Shown here piece after piece: positions 1-7,094 of a DNA stretch of 19,421 nucleotides. A program made the position numbers and the translations under genes. Location: NCBI GenBank assembly GCA_945861235.1, contig CAMATV010000013.1:1-19421 (forward strand). The letters run 5' to 3'. How positions within the stretch are numbered: position 1 is the first letter of the stretch; each line of letters opens with the position of its first letter. Under the pieces are notes generated by a model that was not told the DNA's origin, made no database searches, and saw nothing but the letters and a program-made list of their open reading frames with translations. This DNA is from Opitutus sp. GAS368 (GTDB lineage Bacteria > Verrucomicrobiota > Verrucomicrobiia > Opitutales > Opitutaceae).

Positions 1-785
1 GGCAACGCGTGGCACGCGGCACAACGCGCCGCGGTGACGACATCTCGGCCGCGCGTGGCGAGCGCGGAATTCGGGGTGAACGGCCGCAGCTTCGGCACAA
101 TTTCGCCATCGCTGCCGGCGATCCCGAGCAGGTAGGCGGCGATATCGTGCGCGTCCTGTTCTTCCATTTCGATGCGCGGCATGCGGCCGTCAGGGCGCGA
201 CGCCAACGGATCGCGCACGAAAGCGGCAAGGGTCGCGACATCGTATTTTTCGGCGAGCGCGGGAAACTCGGCCGAGCCGTAGGAAAATTCCCCAGCTGTG
301 GGACGGCCGTCCGGCGGCGCGTAATCGGTCCGCGGCGCATGGCAGGCGACACAGCCCTTGGTGTGAAAATGGGCTTTGCCGAGTTCGGCGTTGAGGTGGG
401 CGATTTTCTTGGGCGGCGCCGACTTTTTCGGCGTCAGTGTGCCGAGGTAGTGCACCACCGCTTCGACGTCGCCTGCGTCGTGATTGGCCAACACATGGGG
501 CATCGTCGTGCCGCTGCGCGAACGTGCCGGATCGGCGATAAACGCCCGGAGCCAATCCGCGCTGGCCCTTGTCGTCACCGTCGTCAGGTCTGGGCCGCGA
601 CGCATCGGCAGGCCGGTGTCGCCGCCGTGGCAGCTGATGCAGCCGAGTTCGTTGTAGAGCAAGCGACCGCCGGCGGCGTCGGGCGCGGCGGCGTGAAAGC
701 GCTCGAATCCTACAACCCTCGGTTCGGCCCGCAGGCCCACGACGCTGAGAAGCACGGCGAAGCCGAAGCACAGGCCGCGTCTCAC
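1..785 (-). CDS. Exported multiheme c-type cytochrome (C-terminus outside window)
   Basis: The first 261 codons are visible and the gene runs off the left edge. It begins at a GTG (785-783) whose last bases form the TGA of the upstream isomerase gene (GTGA overlap), with a clear GGAGG ribosome site 7 bases before it. Residues 1-20 form a Sec signal peptide (MRRGLCFGFAVLLSVVGLRA). Three CxxCH heme c motifs are seen: CISCH at residues 49-53, CVACH at 145-149 and CAACH at 255-259. Met95 (TTMPH) and Met202 (GRMPR) are good candidates for the axial ligands of the first two hemes. The protein is therefore at least triheme, with a third domain continuing beyond the window. A periplasmic electron-transfer role is expected of the family; its partner is unknown. 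It is the last visible gene of the DJ-1/isomerase operon, so it may carry electrons for sugar oxidation (inference). Confidence 0.9.
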   Translation of the reverse strand, partial: MRRGLCFGFAVLLSVVGLRAEPRVVGFERFHAAAPDAAGGRLLYNELGCISCHGGDTGLPMRRGPDLTTVTTRASADWLRAFIADPARSRSGTTMPHVLANHDAGDVEAVVHYLGTLTPKKSAPPKKIAHLNAELGKAHFHTKGCVACHAPRTDYAPPDGRPTAGEFSYGSAEFPALAEKYDVATLAAFVRDPLASRPDGRMPRIEMEEQDAHDIAAYLLGIAGSDGEIVPKLRPFTPNSALATRGRDVVTAARCAACHAL

Positions 786-1705
786 CCGACGACCTCCCGA
801 CGACAACGTTCGAGGTAGTCGCGCGCACGATTGATCGCCGCTGTGATTTCCGGCACCGTAGGAAGAATCGGAATACCACGGGGCGTCGGGTGCATGAAAA
901 TTTCCACGAGACCCGTGTAGCGGATGTCGGCCAGCGCCTTGATGACGGGACGATAGTCGAGCCCGCCGCCGAAGCCCGGCAATTGCCGCAGCTCAATTTC
1001 CTTGGCCACCTTTTGGGAGATGCCCTCGGAGTGCTCCTGGAAATACATGAACGGAATCTGCTTCGCCCCGAGGTCGCGAATCAACGCCGGAAGTTGCTCG
1101 ATCCACGGGTGCAGGTGATGCGGAGCGAGGGCGACGCCGAGGTGGGCGGAGCGATTGAATTCCGCGAAATAGCGCAGCGAGTCCGGGTGGTGGAGCAGCG
1201 AATTGCTATGATTCTCAATCGCGATCGTAACGCCGTTGGCCTCGGCGGTGGCGACGTGGGGCTTCATCCGTTCGAAGAAGCCCTGCATCGCGGCCTTGAG
1301 TTCGGCGACCGGTAGCCCCTTCGGGCCTCCGCTCCCCGTGACGATGACTCCGCCGCCGAATTTCTTCATCCACTTCATCTCGTCGCCGAGGCCGGTGGGG
1401 CCGAGGGGGTAGCGCGTGCTCACACCCAGCTTCACGCGATGACGGGAGAGCAGCGCGGAAAAGGCATCGTCGCCCAGCTCGGCGATCTGCTCGCGCTGGT
1501 TGCCGTGCACGCGGCACCAGATGTCGACCGCCTCGCAGCCCGTCTTGGCCACCTCGGGCAAGATGACGTCGAGCGGCATCTCGCCATACAGCGCGGAGGC
1601 AAGGATGTAGCGGAGGCGAAACGGCTCGCGCGCAGCAGCGCGGGCGACCAGAGTCACCGTTGCGGCAACGGCCAGCGAGTGGATGAATTGGCGGCGTGGT
1701 ATCAT
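782..1705 (-). CDS. Exported sugar phosphate isomerase/epimerase-like TIM-barrel protein
   Basis: A 307-residue protein of the xylose isomerase-like TIM barrel (AP endonuclease family 2) superfamily. The N-terminus MIPRRQFIHSLAVAATVTLV has a twin-arginine-like RRQF motif followed by a hydrophobic stretch ending near ARAAA, so it is probably exported, unlike cytoplasmic isomerases. The barrel runs from about residue 27 to 300. Glu in AIENHS (mid-protein), the His residues of APHHLHPW and Glu in LVEIFMHP are at positions typical of the divalent-metal site of the family. The ATG at 1705 is the only start giving a signal peptide; the frame is open further upstream but only across the DJ-1 gene. 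The gap to the DJ-1 gene is 41 bp and the gene overlaps the cytochrome gene by 4 bp. Homologues act on sugars or keto-sugars, but the exact reaction cannot be read here. Confidence 0.88.
   Translation of the reverse strand: MIPRRQFIHSLAVAATVTLVARAAAREPFRLRYILASALYGEMPLDVILPEVAKTGCEAVDIWCRVHGNQREQIAELGDDAFSALLSRHRVKLGVSTRYPLGPTGLGDEMKWMKKFGGGVIVTGSGGPKGLPVAELKAAMQGFFERMKPHVATAEANGVTIAIENHSNSLLHHPDSLRYFAEFNRSAHLGVALAPHHLHPWIEQLPALIRDLGAKQIPFMYFQEHSEGISQKVAKEIELRQLPGFGGGLDYRPVIKALADIRYTGLVEIFMHPTPRGIPILPTVPEITAAINRARDYLERCRREVVG
793..798 (-). promoter_or_regulatory. Strong Shine-Dalgarno site deciding the GTG start of the cytochrome gene
   Basis: The minus strand reads GGGAGG, with GGAGG ending 7 bases before the GTG at 785. 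It lies inside the last codons of the isomerase gene. This is the clearest ribosome site in the window and supports a GTG start coupled to termination of the upstream gene. Confidence 0.75.
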
Positions 1706-1746
1706 GGAGACAAGCAAGCGGGATAAACGTTCGTGGGTACGAATGA

Positions 1747-2328
1747 CTATGAAGCTGCCGCGCGCGCGGCTTCGAGCATTTTGATCCACGGCCCGAGGTA
1801 GTGGCCGTTGTCGCGGTAGGTGCGGCCAGAGACGAGGTTGCCGTCCACGACGCACGGGGCGTCGACGTAAATGCCGCCGCACACCTCGAGATCGAACTGG
1901 CATTTCGCCACGGTCGCCATGCGGCGTCCCTGTACGCAGCGCGCGTAGGCGGGAATCTCCACGCCGTGGCACACCGAGGCGATGGGCTTGTTCGCCGCGA
2001 AAAAATATTTCGTGATGCGCACGAGGTCGGCGTCGTAGCGAATGTATTCCGGCGCGCGCCCGCCGGAGAACATGATGCCGAGATATTCCTCCTCCTTCAC
2101 CTCGGAGAACGGCACGTCGACGTCGATGGTGTAGCCCTCCCACTCCTTCGTGATGGTCCAGCCCGGCTTCACTTCATGCATCACCATTTGGTAGCGCCGG
2201 CGCTCCGGGCCCGTGACGACCGGTTGGATTCCGGCTTCGATCAGCCGATAGTAGGGATAGAGGGTGTCGAGCGTCTCAGCCGCGTCGCCCACCACAATGA
2301 GAGCCTTGCCGTGGAATGGAGGAGTCAT
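1747..2328 (-). CDS. DJ-1/PfpI family protein
   Basis: A 193-residue protein of the DJ-1/PfpI (class I glutamine amidotransferase-like) superfamily, near the usual length of 180-200. The start of the fold is GKALIVVGDAAETLDTLYPY. The nucleophile elbow is visible as SVCHGVE, with the reactive Cys followed by His, and the conserved glycine-rich segment IMFSGGRAPEYI precedes it. No signal peptide is seen, so it is presumably cytoplasmic. Family members are described as deglycases, chaperones, glyoxalases or peptidases; which applies is unknown. I chose the ATG at 2328 because the GTG at 2364 lies inside the predicted -35 box and adds 12 residues that look unlike a DJ-1 N-terminus. The -10 box ends only 7 bases before this ATG, so the mRNA may be leaderless. 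It is the first gene of the minus-strand operon. Confidence 0.92.
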   Translation of the reverse strand: MTPPFHGKALIVVGDAAETLDTLYPYYRLIEAGIQPVVTGPERRRYQMVMHEVKPGWTITKEWEGYTIDVDVPFSEVKEEEYLGIMFSGGRAPEYIRYDADLVRITKYFFAANKPIASVCHGVEIPAYARCVQGRRMATVAKCQFDLEVCGGIYVDAPCVVDGNLVSGRTYRDNGHYLGPWIKMLEAARAAAS

Positions 2329-2335
2329 GAGACCC

Positions 2336-2364
2336 AGTATATTCGGCTTGGCAGTCGCTGTCAC
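2336..2364 (-). promoter_or_regulatory. Predicted sigma70-type promoter of the DJ-1 operon (possibly leaderless)
   Basis: On the minus strand the -35 box is GTGACA (2364-2359, five of six consensus bases), the spacer is 17 bases and the -10 box is TATACT (2341-2336, five of six). The -10 box ends 7 bases before the ATG at 2328, so transcription would begin at or next to the A of the start codon. No Shine-Dalgarno is present upstream of that ATG, which fits. Confidence 0.6.
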
Positions 2365-2402
2365 TGCACTGTTTAGTCAAGAATCCTCAGGTTTTTAGTC
2401 AC
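2359..2402 (-). promoter_or_regulatory. Bipartite operator-like element, copy 1 (DJ-1 operon / regulator divergent region)
   Basis: This is one of three copies of a 44-bp element. Read on the minus strand it starts GTGACTAAAAACCTGA and ends CAGTGACA, with 38 bases between the starts of the two GTGAC blocks, as in the other copies. The last six bases serve as the -35 box of the DJ-1 promoter. An internal TTGACTAAA lies 22 bases after the first GTGACTAAA, a direct repeat about two helical turns apart, which is typical of AraC-type sites. The element ends 9 bp before the ATG of the regulator gene on the other strand, so the same protein could repress or autoregulate its own gene. Confidence 0.65.
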
Positions 2403-2411
2403 CCGTTCCTC

Positions 2412-3575
2412 ATGGCCTCTCGCCGTCGGCGTCCTCCCCGCGTTGCGCTCCTGGTTGAAACCACGCGCACCTACACCCGCGAACTCCTCTCCGGGGTGCG
2501 GCGCTACGTCGCGGCTCACGGCCCTTGGTCATGCTTCATCGAGCTGCGCGCGCTGGAGTCCGGTCCACCGCCCTGGCTTAAAAATTGGGATGGCGACGGC
2601 ATCCTCACGCGTACCTTCACGCAGGAAATGGCCGATGTGATCGCCGCAACGGGGCTGCCGGCAGTCGAGCTGCGCGCGACGTTTCTGAAGAGTGCGCTCC
2701 CCTTTGTCGGCATGGACAACCACCTCATCGGGCAAATGGTCGCCGAACATTTTATTGATCGAGGCTACCGGAACTTCGCGGTCTACAGTCTGCACACTGA
2801 GCGCTTTTTCGAGGAGCGCGTGCAGAATTTTGTCACCGCCGTGGAAAGCCACGGCGGCTCCTGTTCGCTTTTACCTGAACCGATTTCCGACCGTGCGGCC
2901 GACTGGGAGAAAGGCCAGGCGCGGCTGATGTCCTGGCTCGCTGGACTGCCCAAACCGATCGGCGTCTTCGCGGCCAACGATCAACTCGGCATCCGGTTGC
3001 TCGATGCGTGCCAGCGTGCGGGCATCGCCGTCCCTGAGGAAGTCGCGGTGGTCGGAGCCGAAAACGAAGAAACCCTGTGCGCGTTCGCCAACCCGCCGCT
3101 GACCAGCGTGCGTTTCGATGGTGCGACAGTCGGTTTTGCCGCGGCAGAGCTTCTTGCGCGTCTCATGCGCGGCGGCGCGCGGCCGAAGGGCGAGACGTTG
3201 TTTCCACCCAAAGGCATCGTGGTGCGGGAGTCCTCGGATGAGTTCGTCATCAACGACCGCCTGGTCGCCCACGCGGCCCGGATGATCCGTGAGAACGCCG
3301 CCACCGGCCTGAATGTCGACGACCTCTGCCGGAGACTGAATGCCTCACGCAGCACGCTTGACCGTCGGATGAAGGCCGCCTTAAACCGCACGCCGAAGGA
3401 CGAGATCCTCCGCGTGCGCTTCCGCGAAGTGAAACGCCTTTTGTTGGAAACTGATCTGACGATTGACGCCATCGCCGAGCAAACGGGATTTGCCTACAGC
3501 CACTACCTGCAGGCCGCGTTCAAGAGCGAATATGGCCAGACGCCTGGAGGGTTCCGGAACGGGAAACCGTCGTGA
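2412..3575 (+). CDS. XylR-like transcription regulator (LacI-type sugar sensor fused to AraC DNA-binding domain)
   Basis: A 387-residue protein with the architecture and length of E. coli XylR (about 390). Residues 10-270 form a periplasmic-binding-protein-like sensor: PRVALLVETTRTYTRELLSG at the start, FVGMDNHLIGQMVAEHF, GVFAANDQLGIRLLDAC, and the hinge EVAVVGAENEETLCAFANPPLTS in pieces typical of LacI-family sensors. PKGIVVRESSD links to a C-terminal AraC-type double helix-turn-helix (about 285-383), with NVDDLCRRLNASRSTLDRRM in the first helix-turn-helix and TIDAIAEQTGF followed by YLQAAFKSEYGQTPGGFR in the second. It likely activates genes on sugar binding; the ligand is unknown. There is no Shine-Dalgarno before the ATG. 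It is divergent from the DJ-1 operon and precedes the receptor-1 operon; all three flanking promoters share an element that is probably its operator (inference). Confidence 0.95.
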   Translation: MASRRRRPPRVALLVETTRTYTRELLSGVRRYVAAHGPWSCFIELRALESGPPPWLKNWDGDGILTRTFTQEMADVIAATGLPAVELRATFLKSALPFVGMDNHLIGQMVAEHFIDRGYRNFAVYSLHTERFFEERVQNFVTAVESHGGSCSLLPEPISDRAADWEKGQARLMSWLAGLPKPIGVFAANDQLGIRLLDACQRAGIAVPEEVAVVGAENEETLCAFANPPLTSVRFDGATVGFAAAELLARLMRGGARPKGETLFPPKGIVVRESSDEFVINDRLVAHAARMIRENAATGLNVDDLCRRLNASRSTLDRRMKAALNRTPKDEILRVRFREVKRLLLETDLTIDAIAEQTGFAYSHYLQAAFKSEYGQTPGGFRNGKPS

Positions 3576-3676
3576 TCCCTCGGTGCTCTTTCGCGACCGC
3601 CACCATGATTGGGAGGAAAAACGAGGTGCGACTCGTCCCCGGCGCGGCGGACGGAGACCGGGCAGGCAACGACCTC

Positions 3677-3720
3677 GTGACGAAAAATCTGAGTCGCGCC
3701 GCTCCATAACCGCAGTGACA
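3677..3720 (+). promoter_or_regulatory. Bipartite operator-like element, copy 2 (receptor-1 operon)
   Basis: This copy starts GTGACGAAAAATCTGA and ends CAGTGACA, with 38 bases between the two GTGAC starts. By my count it matches copy 3 at 35 of 44 positions, and all three copies agree at 25 of 44. Agreement is concentrated in the first 16 and last 8 bases. The preceding bases CGACCTC also match copy 3 (CGACCGC). The final GTGACA doubles as the -35 box. Confidence 0.7.
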
Positions 3721-3742
3721 TAAACCGTGGGTTTGATAAGAT
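3715..3742 (+). promoter_or_regulatory. Predicted promoter of the receptor-1 operon
   Basis: The -35 box is GTGACA (3715-3720), the spacer is 16 bases and the -10 box is TAAGAT (3737-3742, four of six consensus bases). The weak -10 with an operator abutting the -35 is what an activator-dependent promoter would look like. Confidence 0.5.
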
Positions 3743-3810
3743 GGAGGAAGTGCGACGCCGATTTTCCTTCGACGCGCGCCGTTTCGTTCGAAGCAAGTCC
3801 CGCCCATCAC

Positions 3811-6800
3811 ATGCCCAACCCAATCGATGAATATCTCGCGGTTTTCAATTTGAACCCGGGAACCGGAACCCCGAATTCGCACCCTCGGGGCTTTTGCCGT
3901 CACGCGTCCGCGATCATCGTGGCAGGCGCGGGCCTCGCCGCACCGCTGGCTTACTCTCAGGGCGCCGCCGCAACTTCATCCTCCGAAGACCGCGCCGCCA
4001 CCCTCAATCCCTTCGTGGTCAACGTGGACAAGGACCACGGCTTCGTCGCCGCCAGTTCCCTGGCGGGCGGCCGGCTGGCCGGAAATCTACGCGACACACC
4101 GGTCGCCTATTCGGTGCTGACCCGGGACTTCATCGAGGCGCTGCAACTTACGGACGTCACGGAGATGACGAGGTGGTTCACCAACGCCGTCGACCTCCCC
4201 GACAACAATGCCTCCTATGACACCGGCACCAGCGTCCGGCTCTCCGCCCGCGGTGTGAGCAGCGAGTTGCAGCGCGATTTCTTCCCGGTCAGCTTCAATT
4301 TCGACAGCTACAACGTCGAGCGCCTCGACCTGGCCCGCGGGCCCAATGCGATTCTTTTCGGTGCCGGCGGAGCGGGCGGCACGATCAACAGCGTCACCAA
4401 GCGGGCGCGAACGGACAAAAGTCTCTTCGACCTGCGCACCTCCTACGCCTCCTGGTCCAATCTGCGCAGCACCCTGGACTACAACCAGACGCTGGGGGCC
4501 AGCCTCGCCCTGCGCCTCAACGCCCTCTATCAGGATCGCGCAGGCTGGCGGGACAACGAAACCGAGCGCCGCAAAGGCGTCACGCTCGCCGCGACGTGGA
4601 AACTCAGCCGGAACACCGAGATTCGCGCGGAGGCCGAGCGGGGACGGATGGACAAGGCGGTGGTCGTGACGACCTATCGTGATCAACTGAGCGCGTGGGA
4701 CGGGTCCACGACCGTCAGTGTCCGGGGCACGGCTCTGGCCAACTCGACGGGCCTGTCACCGTATGGTGCCATGATTATTTTCACTCCGAGCAACGGATTG
4801 GACACCGTCTATAATTATCAAGGCTGGTCCTTTTCCCGGGGCGGAAACGTGTCGGCCGCGTTTCCCGCGGGCGGAACCTTGGTCGTCGGGCCGTCGGCCA
4901 ACATCGCGGATGCGCCCATCAACTTCGGGCTCAACGTGCCGGCCAACCTCTATGCCAACGCCATCCGGGGATCGAATTTCCGCGTGCCGCCGCGGGAATT
5001 TTCACTCTACCCGGACGCTCCGACCTTCGGGGTCACGAACAGCAACTACACGCTTTCGCTGATGCAGCGGTTCGGAGAGCGTTTCTTCGTCGAGGCGGCC
5101 GGCAATGTCGGAAAGGAAGACACCTATTCCGACATCGGCATCAGCCGGCAGATGTCCCGGATCTACATCGACGCGAATTCGGTTTTGCCCAGCGGTCGGC
5201 CGAATCCGAATTTCAAGGAGCCCTTCACCGAGGCGAACAGCTGGCCCTATTTTCAAAAGCGCACGCGCCGCAATGTGCGGGGATCCGCGGGTTACCGGCT
5301 GGACGGCACGCGCTGGGGCGACTTCGGTTTCAATGTGCTCGCCGGGCTCTCGGCGGAGAAATTCGACCGCAATGCCTACCACTACGTCCTGAAGGCCAAT
5401 GCCGATCCGCGGCTGTGGCCGACCGAATTGCCGGTCAACTATCGCTACTACCTGTTCACGGACCGGGAGCGGCCCTTCGCCAAGCCGGACAGCTGGAACT
5501 ACGTTAACCCGATCACCAATTCCACCAGCCGCGTCGCGGCGGGCAACGCGCGGGATTATCAGAACACGGCGTTCAATCAGATCAACGAGAACGAATATGG
5601 TTACGTGCAGACCGCGGTGAATGCGAAGCTGCTGAAGGGAAAACTTCACCTGCTGGCCGCGGCGCGTCGCGACCGGTTCGAAACGCAGCAGGAGTCGATC
5701 GTGCTCCAGTTCGACAATCCGGCCAATTGGGATGGTGAAACACGATACCTGAAACTGGCCGCCCCGGCCGATTGGTCCGCCCTCACCTATCGGACGCGCG
5801 CGGCCAACGGGACGCCGTTTGGCAGCGCGCTGCCCGCCGACACGCGGCCCCGCATCGGCAGCGGCCTCAGCAGTGGTCAGCGCGACCCCCTGTATGCGAG
5901 CGACCGGTTTCGCGACGACTACTCGCCGCCCGACCAGAAGGGAACTGTCAACACCATGAGCTTAGGCAGCGTCTACCACGTCCATCCGCGGCTCAGCGCG
6001 TTCGTCAACTATGCGCAGTCGTTCACGCCGCCCAGTGTGGCGCTCCGGATCGACGGTTCTCTTTTCGTGCCCACCGCCTCCCGGGGCTGGGACTACGGTC
6101 TCCGCTTCGCGTCCACCAAAGGCGAAATTGTCGCCAATCTCATCCGCTACGCGGGACGGCAGGACAATCGGTCCATCGCCAGCACGCCATTCTCCCAGGC
6201 CTTCGTGCAGATCATTCAGGCCAACGCCCTGAACGACCTGACGCCGGGTGGATTGAACTCCCGGGGGCTGCAGCTCGTTCCCACCGGCTACGTCGATACC
6301 GCCGCGGTCAAAACCGAGGGCTGGGAACTGGAGATCACCGCCAATCTGAATCGAAACTGGCGCCTGATGCTCAACGGCGCGCTCCCGCGGGCATTCCAGG
6401 AGAACCCCAACCGGGAGACGATCGCCTACTATGCCAAGAATGAAGCCGTCCTGAAGCAAATCGTCACCGATGCCGGCGGCACGATCAACGCCAACAACGT
6501 CGCGACCTTCAACGCGGTCATCCCACCGGGCCAGTCCGCATCGGAGGGCCCCAATGCGGTGGCGGCGTGGAACACCGTGCAGCAGGGATTCGCCGCCCTC
6601 GCTTCCGGTCAGAAGCTCAACCGCGTCACGGAAAGCAGCGCGAATCTTTTTACCGACTACAGCTTCCGGGACGGATTGCTGCGGGGCTTCCGGCTGGGAG
6701 GCGGGTTGAACTACCGCGGTCGCGAGGTGATCGGTTCGCGCGGGGCGGAGACCATCCGCAATCCCTCGAATCCAGCGGCGGCCATCGACAATCCCGCCGT

Positions 6801-7065
6801 GTCGGCTTACGACATGGTGTATCGCAAGCCCTACGTGTCGGGCACGCTCGCGTTCAACTACACCCGGAAGCTGGGCCGGAAGTTCACGTTGGGCGTCGAC
6901 TTCAAAATCGACAACCTCTTCGACTACAGCCAGCCGCTCTACTACAATACGGCGCTGCGTCCGCCGGGCGGGGACTTGGCCAATCCGGCGCGGGTCCCGA
7001 CCCCCTTCCAGTTCGCTTGGCTGACACCGCGCAACTACACGCTCTCAGCCGCGCTGAAGTTCTGA
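3811..7065 (+). CDS. TonB-dependent outer-membrane receptor 1
   Basis: A 1084-residue receptor. A long N-region is followed by a hydrophobic signal segment (HASAIIVAGAGLAAPLAYS, residues 31-49), with cleavage probably before Gln50. LNPFVVNVD (about 65-73) is a likely TonB box. The plug follows at about 85-200, with RDTPVAYSVLTRDFIE, VRLSARG, VERLDLARGPNAILFG and GGTINSVTKR. The rest is a 22-strand beta-barrel type region ending PRNYTLSAALKF with the C-terminal Phe expected of outer-membrane proteins. There is no N-terminal carboxypeptidase-like domain, unlike receptor 2. The ATG at 3811 is chosen because the upstream in-frame GTG (3727) lies between the -35 and -10 boxes. No Shine-Dalgarno is seen. 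It is the first gene of the 14-kb operon and probably imports a glycan fragment or other large ligand; the specificity is unknown. Confidence 0.95.
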   Translation: MPNPIDEYLAVFNLNPGTGTPNSHPRGFCRHASAIIVAGAGLAAPLAYSQGAAATSSSEDRAATLNPFVVNVDKDHGFVAASSLAGGRLAGNLRDTPVAYSVLTRDFIEALQLTDVTEMTRWFTNAVDLPDNNASYDTGTSVRLSARGVSSELQRDFFPVSFNFDSYNVERLDLARGPNAILFGAGGAGGTINSVTKRARTDKSLFDLRTSYASWSNLRSTLDYNQTLGASLALRLNALYQDRAGWRDNETERRKGVTLAATWKLSRNTEIRAEAERGRMDKAVVVTTYRDQLSAWDGSTTVSVRGTALANSTGLSPYGAMIIFTPSNGLDTVYNYQGWSFSRGGNVSAAFPAGGTLVVGPSANIADAPINFGLNVPANLYANAIRGSNFRVPPREFSLYPDAPTFGVTNSNYTLSLMQRFGERFFVEAAGNVGKEDTYSDIGISRQMSRIYIDANSVLPSGRPNPNFKEPFTEANSWPYFQKRTRRNVRGSAGYRLDGTRWGDFGFNVLAGLSAEKFDRNAYHYVLKANADPRLWPTELPVNYRYYLFTDRERPFAKPDSWNYVNPITNSTSRVAAGNARDYQNTAFNQINENEYGYVQTAVNAKLLKGKLHLLAAARRDRFETQQESIVLQFDNPANWDGETRYLKLAAPADWSALTYRTRAANGTPFGSALPADTRPRIGSGLSSGQRDPLYASDRFRDDYSPPDQKGTVNTMSLGSVYHVHPRLSAFVNYAQSFTPPSVALRIDGSLFVPTASRGWDYGLRFASTKGEIVANLIRYAGRQDNRSIASTPFSQAFVQIIQANALNDLTPGGLNSRGLQLVPTGYVDTAAVKTEGWELEITANLNRNWRLMLNGALPRAFQENPNRETIAYYAKNEAVLKQIVTDAGGTINANNVATFNAVIPPGQSASEGPNAVAAWNTVQQGFAALASGQKLNRVTESSANLFTDYSFRDGLLRGFRLGGGLNYRGREVIGSRGAETIRNPSNPAAAIDNPAVSAYDMVYRKPYVSGTLAFNYTRKLGRKFTLGVDFKIDNLFDYSQPLYYNTALRPPGGDLANPARVPTPFQFAWLTPRNYTLSAALKF

Positions 7066-7094
7066 TTGCCTCCCGGAAAAGACGTCGCGTCCAC

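Larger units (their letters stand above)
3576..3810 (+). promoter_or_regulatory. Intergenic region: leader of the receptor-1 operon
   Basis: A 235-bp gap. No terminator with a U-tract was found after the regulator gene. The first 100 bases hold nothing recognisable. An operator-like element (3677-3720) and a promoter (3715-3742) follow, then an untranslated leader of about 60 bases before the ATG at 3811. No riboswitch-like structure was recognised. Confidence 0.6.

Noticed and set aside
190..996. A 268-codon minus-strand open frame across the isomerase/cytochrome junction
   Set aside because: It is out of frame with both real genes; the cytochrome frame has three CxxCH motifs, a signal peptide and a Shine-Dalgarno.
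2326..2364. GTG at 2364 as the start of the DJ-1 gene
   Set aside because: It lies within the predicted -35 box and adds residues without family resemblance.
3741..3830. A 29-codon leader ORF (ATG 3741) before receptor 1, and GTG 3727 as the receptor start
   Set aside because: Both starts lie in or upstream of the predicted -10 box, so they would not be on the mRNA; the leader peptide also has no regulatory codon run.
6567..7094. Upstream extension of the sialidase-like frame into receptor 1
   Set aside because: The frame is open by chance over the receptor gene; the signal peptide lies downstream of the ATG at 7095.
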